A DNA stretch of 64,000 nt from Fallopia convolvulus (lineage: Eukaryota; Streptophyta; Magnoliopsida; Caryophyllales; Polygonaceae): the NCBI GenBank assembly GCA_964016875.1, contig OZ024726.1:29501503-29565502 (forward strand), in the 5' to 3' direction. The position numbers were made by a program, and so were the translations under genes. The notes beneath the pieces are model-generated. The model searched no databases, had not been told where the DNA came from, and saw only the letters and a program-made list of their open reading frames with translations. Of this stretch, positions 45,601 to 57,027 are shown piece by piece (position 1 is the first letter of the stretch; every line of letters begins with the position of its first letter).

Positions 45601-46407
45601 TACATGGACAAAGCACACCCTTTCATCTCTCCGATGGAAGTTCGATCCCTCAATGTAGAAAAGGATCAATTTCGTCCTCGAGAAGAGGACAAAGAGGTTC
45701 TTGGTCCTGAGGTACCGTATTTAAGTGCAATTGATGCTTTAATGTACTTAACTAACAATACAAGGCCAGACATTGCTTTTGTAGTAAATTTATTGTCCAG
45801 GTATAGCAATGCACCCACAAGGAGGCATTGGAACGGGATCAAACATGTATTCCGCTATCTCCGAGGCACACATGATCTTGGGTTGTATTACCGTAACCAA
45901 AGGGATATGACCTTAATTGGATATGTAGATGCATGGTACTTGTCTGATCCACACAAAGCCAAATCGCAAAATGGTTATGTGTTCACATATGGAGGCACTA
46001 CCATCTCTTGGAGATCAACAAAGCAGACTATGATTGCCACATCATCAAATCAAGCGGAATTGATTGCTTTATATTAGGCAGGAAGAGAATGTGTATCCCT
46101 TCGAGCAATGATTCAATTCATCCAGAAAGAAAGTGGAATGAAGCCCATCACTGATGATCCAACAATATTATATGAGGATAACTCAGCATGTGTTGCTCGG
46201 ATGAAGAAGGACCACATCAAAGGAGACCACACAAAGCACATATCTCCAAAATTCTTCTCCACTCGTGAATTGGAAGAAGCAGGTGAAGTGGACATCCAAC
46301 AAATTCGGTCAAATGAAAACTTGGCTGACTTGTTCACAAAGTCTTTAATCCCCAAGAAATTTGGAGAATTAGTATCCAGAATTGGAATGTGCAGACTTCG
46401 CCAATAG
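42645..46407 (+). pseudogene. pol: Copia pol polyprotein, multiply broken
   Basis: Protease motif LLDSATTHTIL at the start. After a frameshift near 42798 comes the GAG-pre-integrase domain (LWHDRLGHPG, CTACSLGK). The integrase core has GDICGP and RLDNA, with TGA replacing the next Gly codon at 43511. The third catalytic residue is changed: HTQNGLVDS, where the family has Glu before Ser. A 235-bp insertion (43855..44089) adds a whole number of codons with its 5-bp duplication but brings stops. After another frameshift, RT (YKWVFVRKRN, KARLVAQGFSQ, AVYVDDLNII with the YVDD motif) and RNase H (LYEDNSACV, THKHISPKFF, ENLADLFTKSL) follow, with stops at 45202, about 45241, about 45295 and 46075. 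Confidence 0.88.
43855..44089. mobile_element. 235-bp insertion with 5-bp target duplication in the copia integrase gene
   Basis: ATGGG at 43850-43854 is repeated at 44090-44094, and removing one copy plus the 235 bp rejoins KMG to PQRRLGIHAGFESPS in the copia frame. The insert begins TCTTCTAAAC and ends GATGACATCA, is AC-rich, and has no TIRs or poly(A) tail. Class unknown; a solo small LTR (minus strand starts TGATG) is one possibility. Confidence 0.7.
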
Positions 46408-47840
46408 CTAGCGGCTTCGTTTGATATCCGATTTGGGTGATTCAAGTGACAATTAGAAGACCTTATCACCCTCTTTTTACTATTGGCAACTTAACTTTAA
46501 GCCATTGAGGGAAGACGGAGAACGAAGGCTACAAAAACAGCTCACCGAAGCTGAATTTTCTGGGCAAAGAAACCAGCAACAAGGCTGCTCGGGAACGCCT
46601 GTTCATCGACTCATGGAGGTGACAACTCATGGAGGTGACACCATGGTCTAATAGGCAACTTCATCGGCGACAGATGAAACTATAACTCCCCCTCTATCTA
46701 CGGTCATCGATTCCAGCCAAAAAGGTTGCCGGAAGGCAGCGTACGACGGTGGCAAAAACAGCTCGTGGGCAGCCGTAAAAACTAAAGCTAAAAACCAGGT
46801 TCATCGAGCTAGCTTCGCCGGTGATTGACGGCGACAAAAGACATGGAGTGGCGCGCCTAGTGACGACAGTTGGAAGCCTATATTGCCACCTTCAAACTGT
46901 TGTCAACGGTTCCTTGATTGGTGTCCATATGAAGGCGAACGAAGCCCGCGAATATCACCCATCACCACTTCGTAAATTCTGAGAAAAATCAGTACCCAAT
47001 CCATTTCCGTGGATTTTGGCTCGACTCTTGAATGGGTTTTCTAAAAATTGATAGAGGGGTATTATAGAGCACTTAATCCTTGACATTTAGCAAGTCGAAT
47101 CATCAAATTTGGTTGAGAAATGAGCCCGTAATCGTGTTTTGAAAGTTAAGTCGATTTCTAGGGTTACACAAAAGGGATAATTCATGGGAGAACAATGCCT
47201 AAATTCGCCCAAGGCCGATGAACTTAGATCATTTGATACCTCCCATGGCCTTCCCATCTTTCCCCTTTCATTCCGCAATCTGAAAAGCCATCAACATGGC
47301 TCGTCTTCGTCGTGCCAGCATCCCTCAGAAAGCAGAGGAGAAGTCAGAGGTGGCGAGCAAAGAGAAGGGCAACGCAGCAGCCTACGGGCTAGCTTTGCGA
47401 GGTGGCGAGGGGGACGCTGAAGCGACGGTGGTGTGACGAAGGCGGCGCCGTCCTGGGGCGTCGAGTAGCTCACGCAAGCGAAAGACAAAGATAAGAACAA
47501 GTTATATCCAACATGTTTGCATGAAGAAATAGAAATCCTTGATAGCCAAAATGGCAGTTGTGTGCCATGCTTGCATGAAGTCTTGGGTTCGAATCCAACC
47601 AACTATTTTTCTTTTCCATTTTCCTTCAACCCAAAATACCTCTTGTTACACTTTTTTTTTTAATAAAATTTCCCGCTAAATACAATTTAACTTGCTAAAA
47701 ATTCATTCATAAGAATAAATTTTATTTTTACCAGTTTTATACACTTATAGCGGATTTAAAATAAGTGTAATCCTTTACTTAACTAAATTAACTCGAAAGA
47801 AATAAAGTAATATCTCTTTATTAAAAAGAGCGGATATTAC
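46408..47840. other. Spacer of unknown origin, partly GC-rich
   Basis: After the copia end the composition changes (more GC, for example 47290-47460). No domain is recognisable in the ORFs on either strand. A 16-17-bp unit (AACTCATGGAGGTGAC) is doubled near 46612-46645, and a tRNA-like A box/B box pair lies at 47543..47596. Confidence 0.45.
47543..47596 (+). other. tRNA-like A-box and B-box pair (possible SINE head)
   Basis: TAGCCAAAATGG (47543-47554) resembles a pol III A box, and GGTTCGAATCC (47586-47596) is an exact B-box consensus, about 31 bp apart, with a T-run near 47650. The flanks do not fold into a full cloverleaf, so this looks like a decayed tRNA-derived head and not a tRNA gene. 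Confidence 0.35.
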
Positions 47841-50216
47841 AGTGTCCTTAGTAAGATAGTATGCGCTTGATGAGTTTATATTCTTAGTTATAAAGACATC
47901 GAGATCCAAAAGATGTCACCTATGAAGAAAGATCGATTCACATTCTAGAACGCCGTTACAAGTAACTACGCAACTAAGAAATACCATTAGCGAGAATACT
48001 ATGGTCTAAAAATGGCAACAAAGAGGTCACTTGAGAAACGTTAGAGACCAAGCAAGAGATGAGAAGACGCTTCCTCGAGTTGTTTTAATCATAGTAAAGG
48101 ATGTAAATTTCTTTTAAGGGGGTACTAGGAGTAGGAGATGAGTACTACTCTAGATAAAGAATATTTTATGTACTTTTTTTTGTATTTCATCAATCTAGTT
48201 CACCCTAGTTTTAAGGACGAAACTATTTTTATGGGGGTACTAATGTAATATTCGAGATTTTCAAGAAAAGATAATTCAATATTATAATGTCTTAATAGTA
48301 ATTAAGACATAAATTAGTAATAAAATTTATTTTATTGTTTTTCCTTAGTAAAGTGGAACTTGTAAAAATAAATTAATTTATTCAAATAAATTTCACTAGT
48401 TGTGAGAGATTAAACTACTCATTATCGGATTTGGGGGTGGGTATTAGAGCCTATTTAAATTGGTGGGGGTGATAGTCCGAATGGGGCAGTACATTTTCTT
48501 CCTCTTCCAAACAAGTCGATTTTATTTTTCTCTCTCCTCAGTGGGCCAAGCGGCCCATTTTTCTTCTTCCTTCTTGAGCGCATAGTCACGTCTTCTCGTT
48601 GCATGGTTCAAATTTATAGTAGGGTCTGGTATTGGCAGCCTTACAATGGAGGGATCCTCCCGCTTTACAACTGATGCCACATGACGCCTTGTGTACAAGA
48701 GTCCACCCAAGTGTCGCCTCCTTCCTCCCTTAAATCATCCATCATTTCCATCTTGTTAGAGCATGCACAAAAATGCCCTTGTCGGCCTCTCCTTTGTGCA
48801 ACTCTAAAATCTGAACCCCTTTCGCTCAATTCTAGAATCGAGGAAAAGAATTTTCATCTCAAATCTGGTACTAACAAAGAAGGAAACCAACCTTGAAAAG
48901 ATCTAAGCCCAACAATCCACCGATTCTTCAAATTTCCAATTCGAAACTTGCAACCTCTATTTTTTTCGAATTTGTTCCTCAACCAAATTCCCACAAATTA
49001 GAGTTTAGCTTCTTCGTTGAGAACTAATCTATGAGCTATAATAACATGAACTAGGTTGTTATTGTTGTAGTACTGATGACCATTTTATTATTATTAGTTT
49101 AGCATTGTGATGGAACTAAACTTAGCTCCGATTGCATATGACCTTGATTATTTGACCTACCTCATTTGAGGTATTGTATGGACTAGGATAAACTTAGGGA
49201 TGGGAGCTCATCTCAAATATACTACCTTTCTTAAGGATTATGTAAGGATGTTTCATTAAATTGAGATCTTAGTATTGGGGTCATGACTGTATTCATCTCT
49301 ACATTGGAGAGAGCATCATACCACTTTAGCTAAGTGCATTTGGCGCTCCGCACACGTGAATGATCATGGATAAATTATTTCCCTCTAATCTCGATAATAA
49401 TTTGAACCGATTAAAAGTTACAAACATGAATGTATTGTTTCGAAACTAATACAAGATAAGTATGTTAAGCACATTAATTAACTTACTAGGACAATTAATA
49501 TGACATGGAAAACTGTTCTCACTCCTGACTATGTTCAATCAGCATATGCTTTTTAAAACCATGTGTGTTTAATAATAGTTCCCAACAACTTCTCATACAT
49601 TTTTCGATAGGAAGCACTTACAATGTGGTCATATCTCATAAATATGCATTCTACATTTTTCTCCTCTACGGATGGAGATATTGACAACTAGATCATCGTT
49701 CGAGTTTTATTCAAAATATGATGCCATTATGTTCATTCACTACCATCCAAACCAATGTTGTCTCTACTTGCTTAGTCTTTCGTTAGACTAACCCGTCTGC
49801 CTTATTCAATTGCATGGTCGGATGGTGTGCACTGTCTCCTATACGACACATCAAGATCCAAAGGCGTAGATATCAAGGATTGAAGATTGAAGATGAAGCC
49901 CATTCCTTTTGCAACACGGAATTTGTTATGCTACTTAGTAGATAATTTTACTTAACTTAAGTAGCATCTCAATTTGTAAGCAATTAATGAAAGGTTATTC
50001 TTTTGCTCATACTTGGTTGTCTTACCTTTGGCTATTCTAAGACAATGATTGTCTATAAACTTTTGGTTGCCATTTTATGATAACATATTACCTGTGTTTT
50101 GTTGTAATATAGTTTAGTATGTTGTTGAATGCACTTTCGAAAGCTTGAGTAATCAGGGATTAGCCAAATCCGAGGTTACTACCGGTAACATCTCTCGGGA
50201 ATTAGTGGGTGTTACA
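47841..50216 (+). mobile_element. 3' end of a Ty3/gypsy chromovirus with its 3' LTR
   Basis: About 47914..48090 encodes, with stops, a sequence like YEERSIHILERRYK, IPLARILW and EMRRRFLELF, which matches the chromodomain-like C-terminus of plant chromovirus integrases (usually YEEQPVQILDRR...LPLVKVLW). It is followed by a purine-rich tract (ATGGGGGTACTAA) and then an LTR starting TGTAATATTCGAG at 48244 and ending GGGTGTTACA at 50216. The rest of the element upstream is missing. The LTR termini resemble those of the element at 3579..7153, so the two are relatives in opposite orientation. Confidence 0.72.
48244..50216 (+). repeat. 3' LTR (about 1.97 kb)
   Basis: Bounded by TGTAATATT... and ...GTGTTACA. 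The last 60 bp (CCGAGGTTACTACCGG...GGGTGTTACA) resemble the 3' end of the minus-strand LTR at 3579. No ORF with a domain inside. Confidence 0.68.
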
Positions 50217-51564
50217 AGATACTTATCCCAAGATTAAAAAAATAATCGGATACTATGTCAAGATGGGTTTCCTACAAAAGCACGATTAGCTTCTACGTGT
50301 GTGGTGGTTGCTTTGGATTGCCCTTTTTGGGACCACTTTTATGAGGATTCTTGACACCTATTTTTAAATGTCCTACTGTTCTATGCTATTTACAAGAGAG
50401 ATTCCTTACTAAAAATCAACTACACAAAGCCTCAAAACTGAAAACAAACATGTTCAAGATATAGTTGCAGAATTGATCTTTGTTTGGTGGTGCATTTGAA
50501 GAGGATCACAAACGAACCTTTGTAGCACTATAAAGTACTTTATGTGAGAGAGAGGCCACAAGTGTAATAGTAAAAGAGCGAGTAGAATAAGATTTCAAGG
50601 GATGTATGCATTCTTTTAGTGTATATTTCCAAGTGTTGGTAAATTGAAAAAAAAACGCAACCTTGTTTGTAGTCCGTGTTATTTTCGAGTTTCATCAAGG
50701 GCAATTTCGAAGTTGTCCTTTGTGCACTCCCCAGATGGAGATGATGTGTTTTTCTTGCGTACCAACGATAGTGGTTTTTATAGTACGTGCCTAGCTCACC
50801 CCACACGTGCTTTTGTTGGCTTTCGATCATCTATTAGGTTTCTCTCTTGCTTGTTTGGAGTTTTTGTGTGTTTGTACTCTCTTACCAGTTTGTCCGGCTA
50901 CCGATTATTTTGGTCTCTCATTCTACCATGCATGCTTGATAAATCCCACACATTATCAAAAGAAAAATAATAAGCCCACACATTATCAAAATTCAAAGAC
51001 TAAATATTATGTGAAGTAATAATTTATAAAGATTAATGAACAACTATAGCAAGCCTTAAAGAATAGAACATTCCTCTATATACTAGTGCTAGTACTAAAC
51101 TTGAACTCTTCTCTCCTACGTGTCATCCAACTAACTATGACACATAGGTAAATATAATATATCAATTACTTTTTTGTCCTTCATTTTTTTTTGTTATTTA
51201 CACACTCTATTAAAAATAGATCTGTGTGTGTTTGCAAATTGTCAATTTACTCTCTTACCAGTTTGTTATTTACAAATTTACTCTCTTACCGATTTGTAAT
51301 AAAAAATTAATAATTTACATTCTATACAAAACTAATTTAAAATCAATATTCAGGTTATGCCTATATTATACAATTAATTGTTCTTCTTAGATTTTGTAAA
51401 TACTCAATTGTATAAATATCAAATGATTTTAGCATGTTTTTATTCTATAATTGATTTATTACTTTCAGTCTTGTAAATATATCCATATAACTATCATACT
51501 ATTAAAATTTTGATATTTAAGTCCTATTTATGCATGACAATTTAAATAAAATTTGATAATTTAA
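50217..51564. other. Intergenic AT-rich stretch
   Basis: No gene or element identified. The ORFs near 50540-50970 have no recognisable domain and overlap each other on both strands. Confidence 0.4.
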
Positions 51565-52584
51565 GGGTCCGTTCGACAACAAGTTATTTATCGGTATTGA
51601 AACTTATGGTGCTAAAACTTTTCGATCTTGATTTTGAAATTAGGTGCTAAAAGTAGATGCATAAATTGGGTGTTTAGAAATAAGCAAGGGGTGTTCGATA
51701 GAGATATTTTTATAGGTGTTTATTTTGGGTGATATATTACCAGAATATCCTTGACATAAAACAAAACTAAACATGTGCATTGCATGTGATGACCACCCAA
51801 AATAATCCTCGTGTGAACTTAGATTTAGAAAATGCGATTGAAAATATTTCACCTTCAACATGTTCGTAGCCGCCGTCGAACTCGGAGGAAGAAGAGAGCT
51901 CCCCGAGGTCGTTGTAGTTTGTTGAATGCCATATCGACGTTATCATTTGGACTACCAAACGCTCGGTCGCGGGTGGTGAAGAAGGATGAGGAGGTGTCTC
52001 CGGTCTCGGAGTCTAAATAGAAGTTAGATTCATTGACATGGCTGTTAGGGCTGTGTAGGGCGATGGGGAGGAAGAGGAATTGGCGTTCACACAATTGATC
52101 TTGACCACGATTCCAAGTGATGTCATGTGAATTTCGATTTTGAGTAAATGTTGGGAATCGCGGGGATCTAGGGATGAGAAAATCATCATAGCTAGTAGGA
52201 GAAATTTTACGCCATAGAGAAGGAAGAGTTGTAGAAGGAGAAGAAGTTCTAATAGAGTTCGCATTGGAACTCACGGTCAAAATGGGGGGAGTGAGAGAGA
52301 GAGAGAGAGTAGATATGAGGAGTAAGGGGTAAATTTTGTAAAAGAAAACGATAAACTAGTTTGATAAGAAGATTGAACTATAGTATATATTCTATTTATT
52401 CTATTTTTTATTAGAATAATACATTGTACATATTAAAGATAATTAGAGATTACACGCTGTTTGATGGATAAAAGTGTTGATATTCAAAATTTATGTTAGT
52501 GGAGATGTTTAGACAACGATTGTATGACATATGTTTAGATGAGATTGATGAGTTATTTTTCAGTCATTTATCTATCAAAGAACC
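51565..52584. mobile_element. Possible PIF/Harbinger-type non-autonomous element (1.02 kb)
   Basis: The left tip GGGTCCGTTCGACAAC...TTATTTATC and the reversed right tip GGTTCTTTGATAGATAAATGAC are imperfect inverted repeats, and each side is flanked by TAA, the 3-bp TWA duplication of PIF/Harbinger elements. The interior holds a 141-codon minus-strand ORF (52280..51855) rich in Ser/Pro/Arg with a (GA)n tract upstream of its ATG. I recognise no transposase or Myb domain in it. Confidence 0.45.
51855..52280 (-). CDS. Hypothetical ORF inside the Harbinger-like element
   Basis: An ORF of 141 codons starting MTVSSNANSIRTSSPST, with SPRFPTFTQNRNSHD and FYLDSETGDTSSSFF. Another frame on the same strand is also open for 83 codons, so coding is uncertain. 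A CT-rich tract directly before the ATG resembles a plant 5'UTR, so it could be a captured host 5' fragment. Function unknown. Confidence 0.25.
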   Translation of the reverse strand: MTVSSNANSIRTSSPSTTLPSLWRKISPTSYDDFLIPRSPRFPTFTQNRNSHDITWNRGQDQLCERQFLFLPIALHSPNSHVNESNFYLDSETGDTSSSFFTTRDRAFGSPNDNVDMAFNKLQRPRGALFFLRVRRRLRTC

Positions 52585-52587
52585 TAA

Positions 52588-54600
52588 CTTAACTAAACTG
52601 AGTAGAATGGTTAGTAAGGGTCGATCCCACATAGACTCATGTAAGTGTGTTTAACATGAGTGCCAAGTAACAGAATGATGGTGAGTTTTTATGATTGAAA
52701 GTCTATTCTACTGTGCAAATTAAAAGCAAATATGAATGCAAGGATGTTTAAATCAATATGAAACAAGTGTGTTCAACTAGTGAAATCCATCATGACATTG
52801 CTTTGTTGATCATTCATTCTCACTTCAGTTGAATAATCTATTGTGGATTTTGATCCAAACTTCAGGTTTAGTTGATAGAACTACTAGTCTAACAACCCTA
52901 ATCATCTAACAACCTAGAAGACCTTCTAGATTTAATTAGACAACATTATAAAGATTCAAGTATCAATAGAAACAAGCACTTAGAGGAACCAAACATCTAA
53001 GTGACCTGTAAATTTATTCCCTTCCACAATTGAATAGCCCGATCGGGTCTCAACAACTATAGATTCTACTTTATCTAATGAATCCCGACCGGGAATCAAT
53101 CAGATTAGTTGTAATTAACCTAGAAATCTTATTAGGTAGCTAATCTAACAAAACCCTAGAATAACTTTGATTTAATTAAGCACAGGGAATAAAATCTATT
53201 CAAGTTTGTTGAGAATCAATCAACCTCACAACTCATACAAATCACGACTTCAATTAACTTGCCAAACACAATAAATTTAGCAATGCATACTTAGATTAAA
53301 AGCAAACATACAAATTAGGTTTAAAGAGCTCTTGAGAAACCTCTCTAGAAACCCTAGCCTCCAAGTTGTAAAACCAAGCTAAGACCATCTAAGATCAAAT
53401 ATCCCCAAGAATACATTAAGCACGTCGGAAATTATATAACCAAAGCCCATCTCGAATCCCAAATAGCTGGCCCAACTCGTCCGTGTAAAAACAGATGGTG
53501 CGGGCACAACATCAACTGGCGCGGCCGCGCACCTTCACCCTCGAGCCCGCGTCATCCCGCAGTTTAGCATTCAAGTGACACTTCAAGCAAGAACGAGCGT
53601 AACGAACTCTCTACCGAAGAAATAACAAGCCAAATTACACTGCAGAGGGTCGTTACTGAGGTCAGTAGGGTTGGTAACGAGGTGTTTAGCAAAGAAGGAA
53701 ATCAACAGAATTCAACTGAGCTGTAACGATCTTGAAAGGGTCGGTACCGAGGCACTCAAGTTCGTTAGTGAACATCAGAGTTGGTGCATTTAATTATCTT
53801 TTTATCCCATATCTTTATATTATTAGATAGATAGTTTTAAGGGATATATCTTTTAGAAGTTTTATTTCCTTATAGATAGCTTTAGTATTCTCTATAAATA
53901 CTCTTGTCTCGATCTAGTTTTTCTATCGATCTTTTGGAGGGGAATTTGGAGGAAGAGAGAGAGGAGAGGGGTGAGAGATAGAGAAGAGAGATGAGTGGAG
54001 TTTGCTTGGAGGACAAGTTTCGTTTTGAATTCAGTTTGTAAGCTTTACCTTTCTTTAATAATTAAATTGCTTTGTTTTTAATCATGATTTGTGAGTAGTC
54101 CTTCTCTCTAAGGTTGGGATTAAACCCAACAATGGTTATGTATGCTTTCTTTTGATCATGTTGTGATTGTTTTTATCATAAATCTTCTCTCTTGTTCTTA
54201 ATCCTTGAAACGAAAGTGGATAAGGAAATTTCTCGTTCATAGTTGAAGCAAAAGCGGAAACTTTGAATCATAATAGTCAATTTAGGGTTTTGAAGCGAAA
54301 GTTGATCAATCCTAGTTGAAGTAGAAGAGATAGATAGTAAGTTTATTGATTGGACGAAAGTTGGTTGATTTACTATCTTAGTTGATGGCTTTATGTGATA
54401 AAGGCATGTTCATTGTGTTTCATTAGCGTTTGCATGCATAATTGTTGTTGTGGGGATACTTTTTACCTTAGATTTTCTCTCTATATTAATAAAAACCCTA
54501 CCTTTGATTGATTACTTGAGCCCTAAGTAAGAACAAAACTTGATACTGACCCCGTGGACGAACCTGACTCCCATGTACTCAGCGGAGTCTTGATTATAAT
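52588..54600. other. LTR-like non-coding sequence, unassigned
   Basis: No ORFs with domains. GGTCGATCCCACATAGAC near 52620 and the plant-LTR-like run at 53800-54590 (TATAAATACTC, AAACCCAACAATGG, GACCCCGTGGACGAACC) suggest remnants of one or more LTR elements. I could not find paired repeats or a primer site to define them. Confidence 0.35.
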
Positions 54601-55230
54601 TTTATTTGTTGTCAAGAAGCCCTCTCAACACTATCCGAGGCAGGAACAATCATCTTTGGGTAGGCAAGCTTGCGGTGGATGATGCGCCACCCGACTCCAA
54701 CGACGCAATTCCACTCCTCTCGAATACGCCAATGTACAGAAACAGTTGAATCCTTTGGTCGGGGATGCATTCGACTCACACTGCACGATGCCGGTGGTTT
54801 CATGGTTGCGTTCCTCGACGGCGGCGTGAGGAGACAACGAGGCGAGGACAGAACGGTGGCTCGCGGCCTCCCATCAGATGAATCCACACAAATGAGGCTT
54901 CAGTTAGAACGGAGAAGATGGAAGGTAAGGAGGCGAGGCAGAGGGAGTAGAGTGACCGGCGGCGAACGGGAAAGGCTCGAGCTCTCGTTCCCGCTCTACA
55001 TTTGTTGAGCGGCGCTCCAAAGAAAAGAAAAGGGAGAGTGGGAAGATAGGGTAGAGGGGTAGGATAGGAAATGTATGGTAGAAATGGGTTTGGGTTTCCT
55101 TTTGGGTTCAGGTCTCCCATTTTTGGGCTTTTCGGCCCAAACAAACAAGGGAAGGTGAATTGGAATAAAAGGAGAAAATAATTGAGAGGTAGGAATTAGT
55201 TATCGGATTTTCGAAAACCCGAGTATTACA
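54601..55230 (-). other. GC-rich segment ending in an LTR-like terminus
   Basis: The minus strand at 55230 starts TGTAATACTCGGGTTTTCG, like the starts of the LTRs at 7153 and 48244, so this may be a truncated minus-strand gypsy LTR. The other end is not found. The ORFs on both strands at 54610-55140 overlap and have no domain. Confidence 0.3.
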
Positions 55231-56334
55231 GATATATCGCTATTTGTTCATTGATATAAACTTGTTTGTTCATTATTATACCCTTATTTGTGAATTGAAA
55301 TAAACTTATGTTTATTTGTCATTACCATCAATTTGTACATTTACGACTATCTATTTGTGAATTTTTGCATTTATTTTGTGCATTAAGACTATCTTTTTTC
55401 CTTACTCATATAATTAGTTTTCACTCACATACCCATATAATTAGTTTCAATGCACACATATATTTATCTAGTTTACGTAGTTGTTATACAAATCCTTTTT
55501 CGAGAGCAAAGTGTTAATATATTAAATATCTAATTCAGTTGAGTCAATTATACATTGGGGAATATCATTTACAATGACTTGTTCACGTCCAGATTAAGAT
55601 ACAAACGTGTGATAAAGTGAGCTACACAATTGTCATGTCTACCTATATGAGCACAACAAAAAGAAACGAATGAAGTGCTTAATATAGTACCTAAATAAGA
55701 TAAGTTTGATGTAGAAGCTTGAATGTAAAGGATAATAGATAAAGAATCTGACTTTGCAATAATATGATTTATGATAAGAGAACGAGCCAATTGCAAACCG
55801 AATAAGGAGTGCTTGTGCCTTATTTAGCTATGTTCCGAGCCCAAGAAGTAGCCATACATTTCACATTAGCCAGAATGACAAAGCCAAAGCAGACAAACAA
55901 GACAATACCGAGACTGACATCAAAACAATTAGTTTTGTCTCACATACGGCTAATTATGATGCACATAAATATATTAATGCATCCAATATCGATACACATT
56001 CTTCCATATTTTTATGTACAAACAATAGATTTTTAATGCACAAACAATAGTTTATTTATTTATGTTCACAATTTTGATGAACAAAATCACAATTCTGATG
56101 CACAAACAACAGGTTTTCATGAACAAAATCACAGTGTTGATGAACAATACGCGTCATATTTCCGTTTTTTTTCTTCAAAAATACGCGAATAATTCGCCAA
56201 AAATTATCCTGTGCCCTTTTTTCCCTTTTTAAGTGAAATGATCAATGTCTTTGATTTTTCTCCATCCAACGACTCTTGTTCTTTCTTATTCGCAGCTACG
56301 CGCCCATTCTCACCTGAACCGGACCCTAAGAATA
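55231..56334. repeat. Second copy of the TTTGTTCATTGATATA dispersed repeat family
   Basis: 55250..55565 resembles 31090..31430. The right end, read in reverse, is AGGGTCCGGTTCAGGTGAGAATGGGCGCG, followed by ATTATTCGCGTATTTTT and TTGTTCATCAA motifs, which matches the start of the copy at 30493. This indicates a DNA element with a recurring terminal sequence. An RNase H fragment lies inside. Confidence 0.55.
55569..55870 (-). pseudogene. RNase H (RVT_3) fragment inside the dispersed repeat
   Basis: Minus-strand frames read ILANVKCMATSWARNIAK and, after a frameshift, QLARSLIINHIIAKSDSLSIILYIQ and VSFCCAHIGRHDNCVAHFI. This matches the RNase H-like domain of plant LINE-type proteins, with the catalytic Asp in KSDS and the terminal HxxR..N..AH region. 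Truncated and shifted. Confidence 0.5.
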
Positions 56335-56597
56335 TAATATCAAATTAAAATCTATAATTAAATCTATTGGACCCAACAAAATATATTAAATTTATTGCAC
56401 ACTTACTTGTGATTGTTTTATTATCTAATTTATTATAATAAAGTATTCAAAGTATGCTACCATAGTAAAACATGAATTTGTACATGCATAATCTAAATAA
56501 CAAACTAAAATTAATTCCTTTATAAAATGATACTATTACTTCCAAAGTAAAAAATTGTCTTTATGTTTTAATTTATTAATGCATTGATTTCTGATTC
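56335..56597. other. AT-rich spacer
   Basis: Short intergenic stretch in which I see no feature. Confidence 0.4.
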
Positions 56598-56605
56598 AAT
56601 ACTTG

Positions 56606-57019
56606 TAGAGCTATCAAAAGCTAACCCGACCTAAAAAACCGACCCGAACCGACCGAAAAATTTAGGGTCAAGACCCGAATATTTGAACCCAAAACCCAAA
56701 ATAAACCGAACCCGATAGACCCGAAACCCATTTGGGTTGACCCGATTTGTTATATTTTTAGAATATATATAATATATTTTGAAAATTATAATATATTTTG
56801 TTATCAAAATATATAGAAATAATAGATTATTATTAAAGATCAATATTTAAATAAATTAATATTTTAATAATTGTAAAAAAATCGATTTTCTTGACTTGTT
56901 TGGTCGACCCGACCCGCCCGAAAACCCGAACTGACCCGTCCCGATTTTACCGATGACCCGTTACGACCCGAACCCGACTCAACCCGAACCCGACTTGACC
57001 GACCCGTTTGACACCTCTA
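56606..57019. mobile_element. hAT-type MITE with ACCCGA subterminal arrays
   Basis: The TIRs are TAGAGCTATCAAA (left) and TAGAGGTGTCAAA (right, reversed). The 8-bp flanks at 56598-56605 and 57020-57027 are both AATACTTG, a perfect hAT-length target duplication. Both ends carry clusters of ACCCGA/CCCGAACC next to the TIRs. The middle is AT-rich and non-coding. Length 414 bp. Confidence 0.85.
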
Positions 57020-57027
57020 AATACTTG

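Larger units (their letters stand above)
40142..46407 (+). mobile_element. Ty1/copia retrotransposon, decayed, lacking a visible 3' LTR
   Basis: Plus-strand element with a 5' LTR, a primer site, gag and pol in the copia order (protease, GAG-pre-integrase, integrase, RT, RNase H). Gag has two in-frame stops. Pol has frameshifts near 42798 and 44740, several stops, a 235-bp insertion and catalytic changes. No LTR repeats after the pol end at 46407, so the 3' end was lost or replaced. Confidence 0.85.

Noticed and set aside
47543..47596. A true tRNA gene
   Set aside because: Only the A and B boxes fit; the acceptor and anticodon arms do not pair, so at most a tRNA-derived remnant.
54612..55144. 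GC-rich overlapping ORFs as a small gene
   Set aside because: Several frames on both strands are open, none has a domain, and an LTR-like terminus borders the segment.
56620..57010. Interstitial telomere repeat, from the ACCCGA runs
   Set aside because: The plant telomere unit is CCCTAAA; these CCCGAA/ACCCGA clusters lie within a TIR-bounded hAT MITE.
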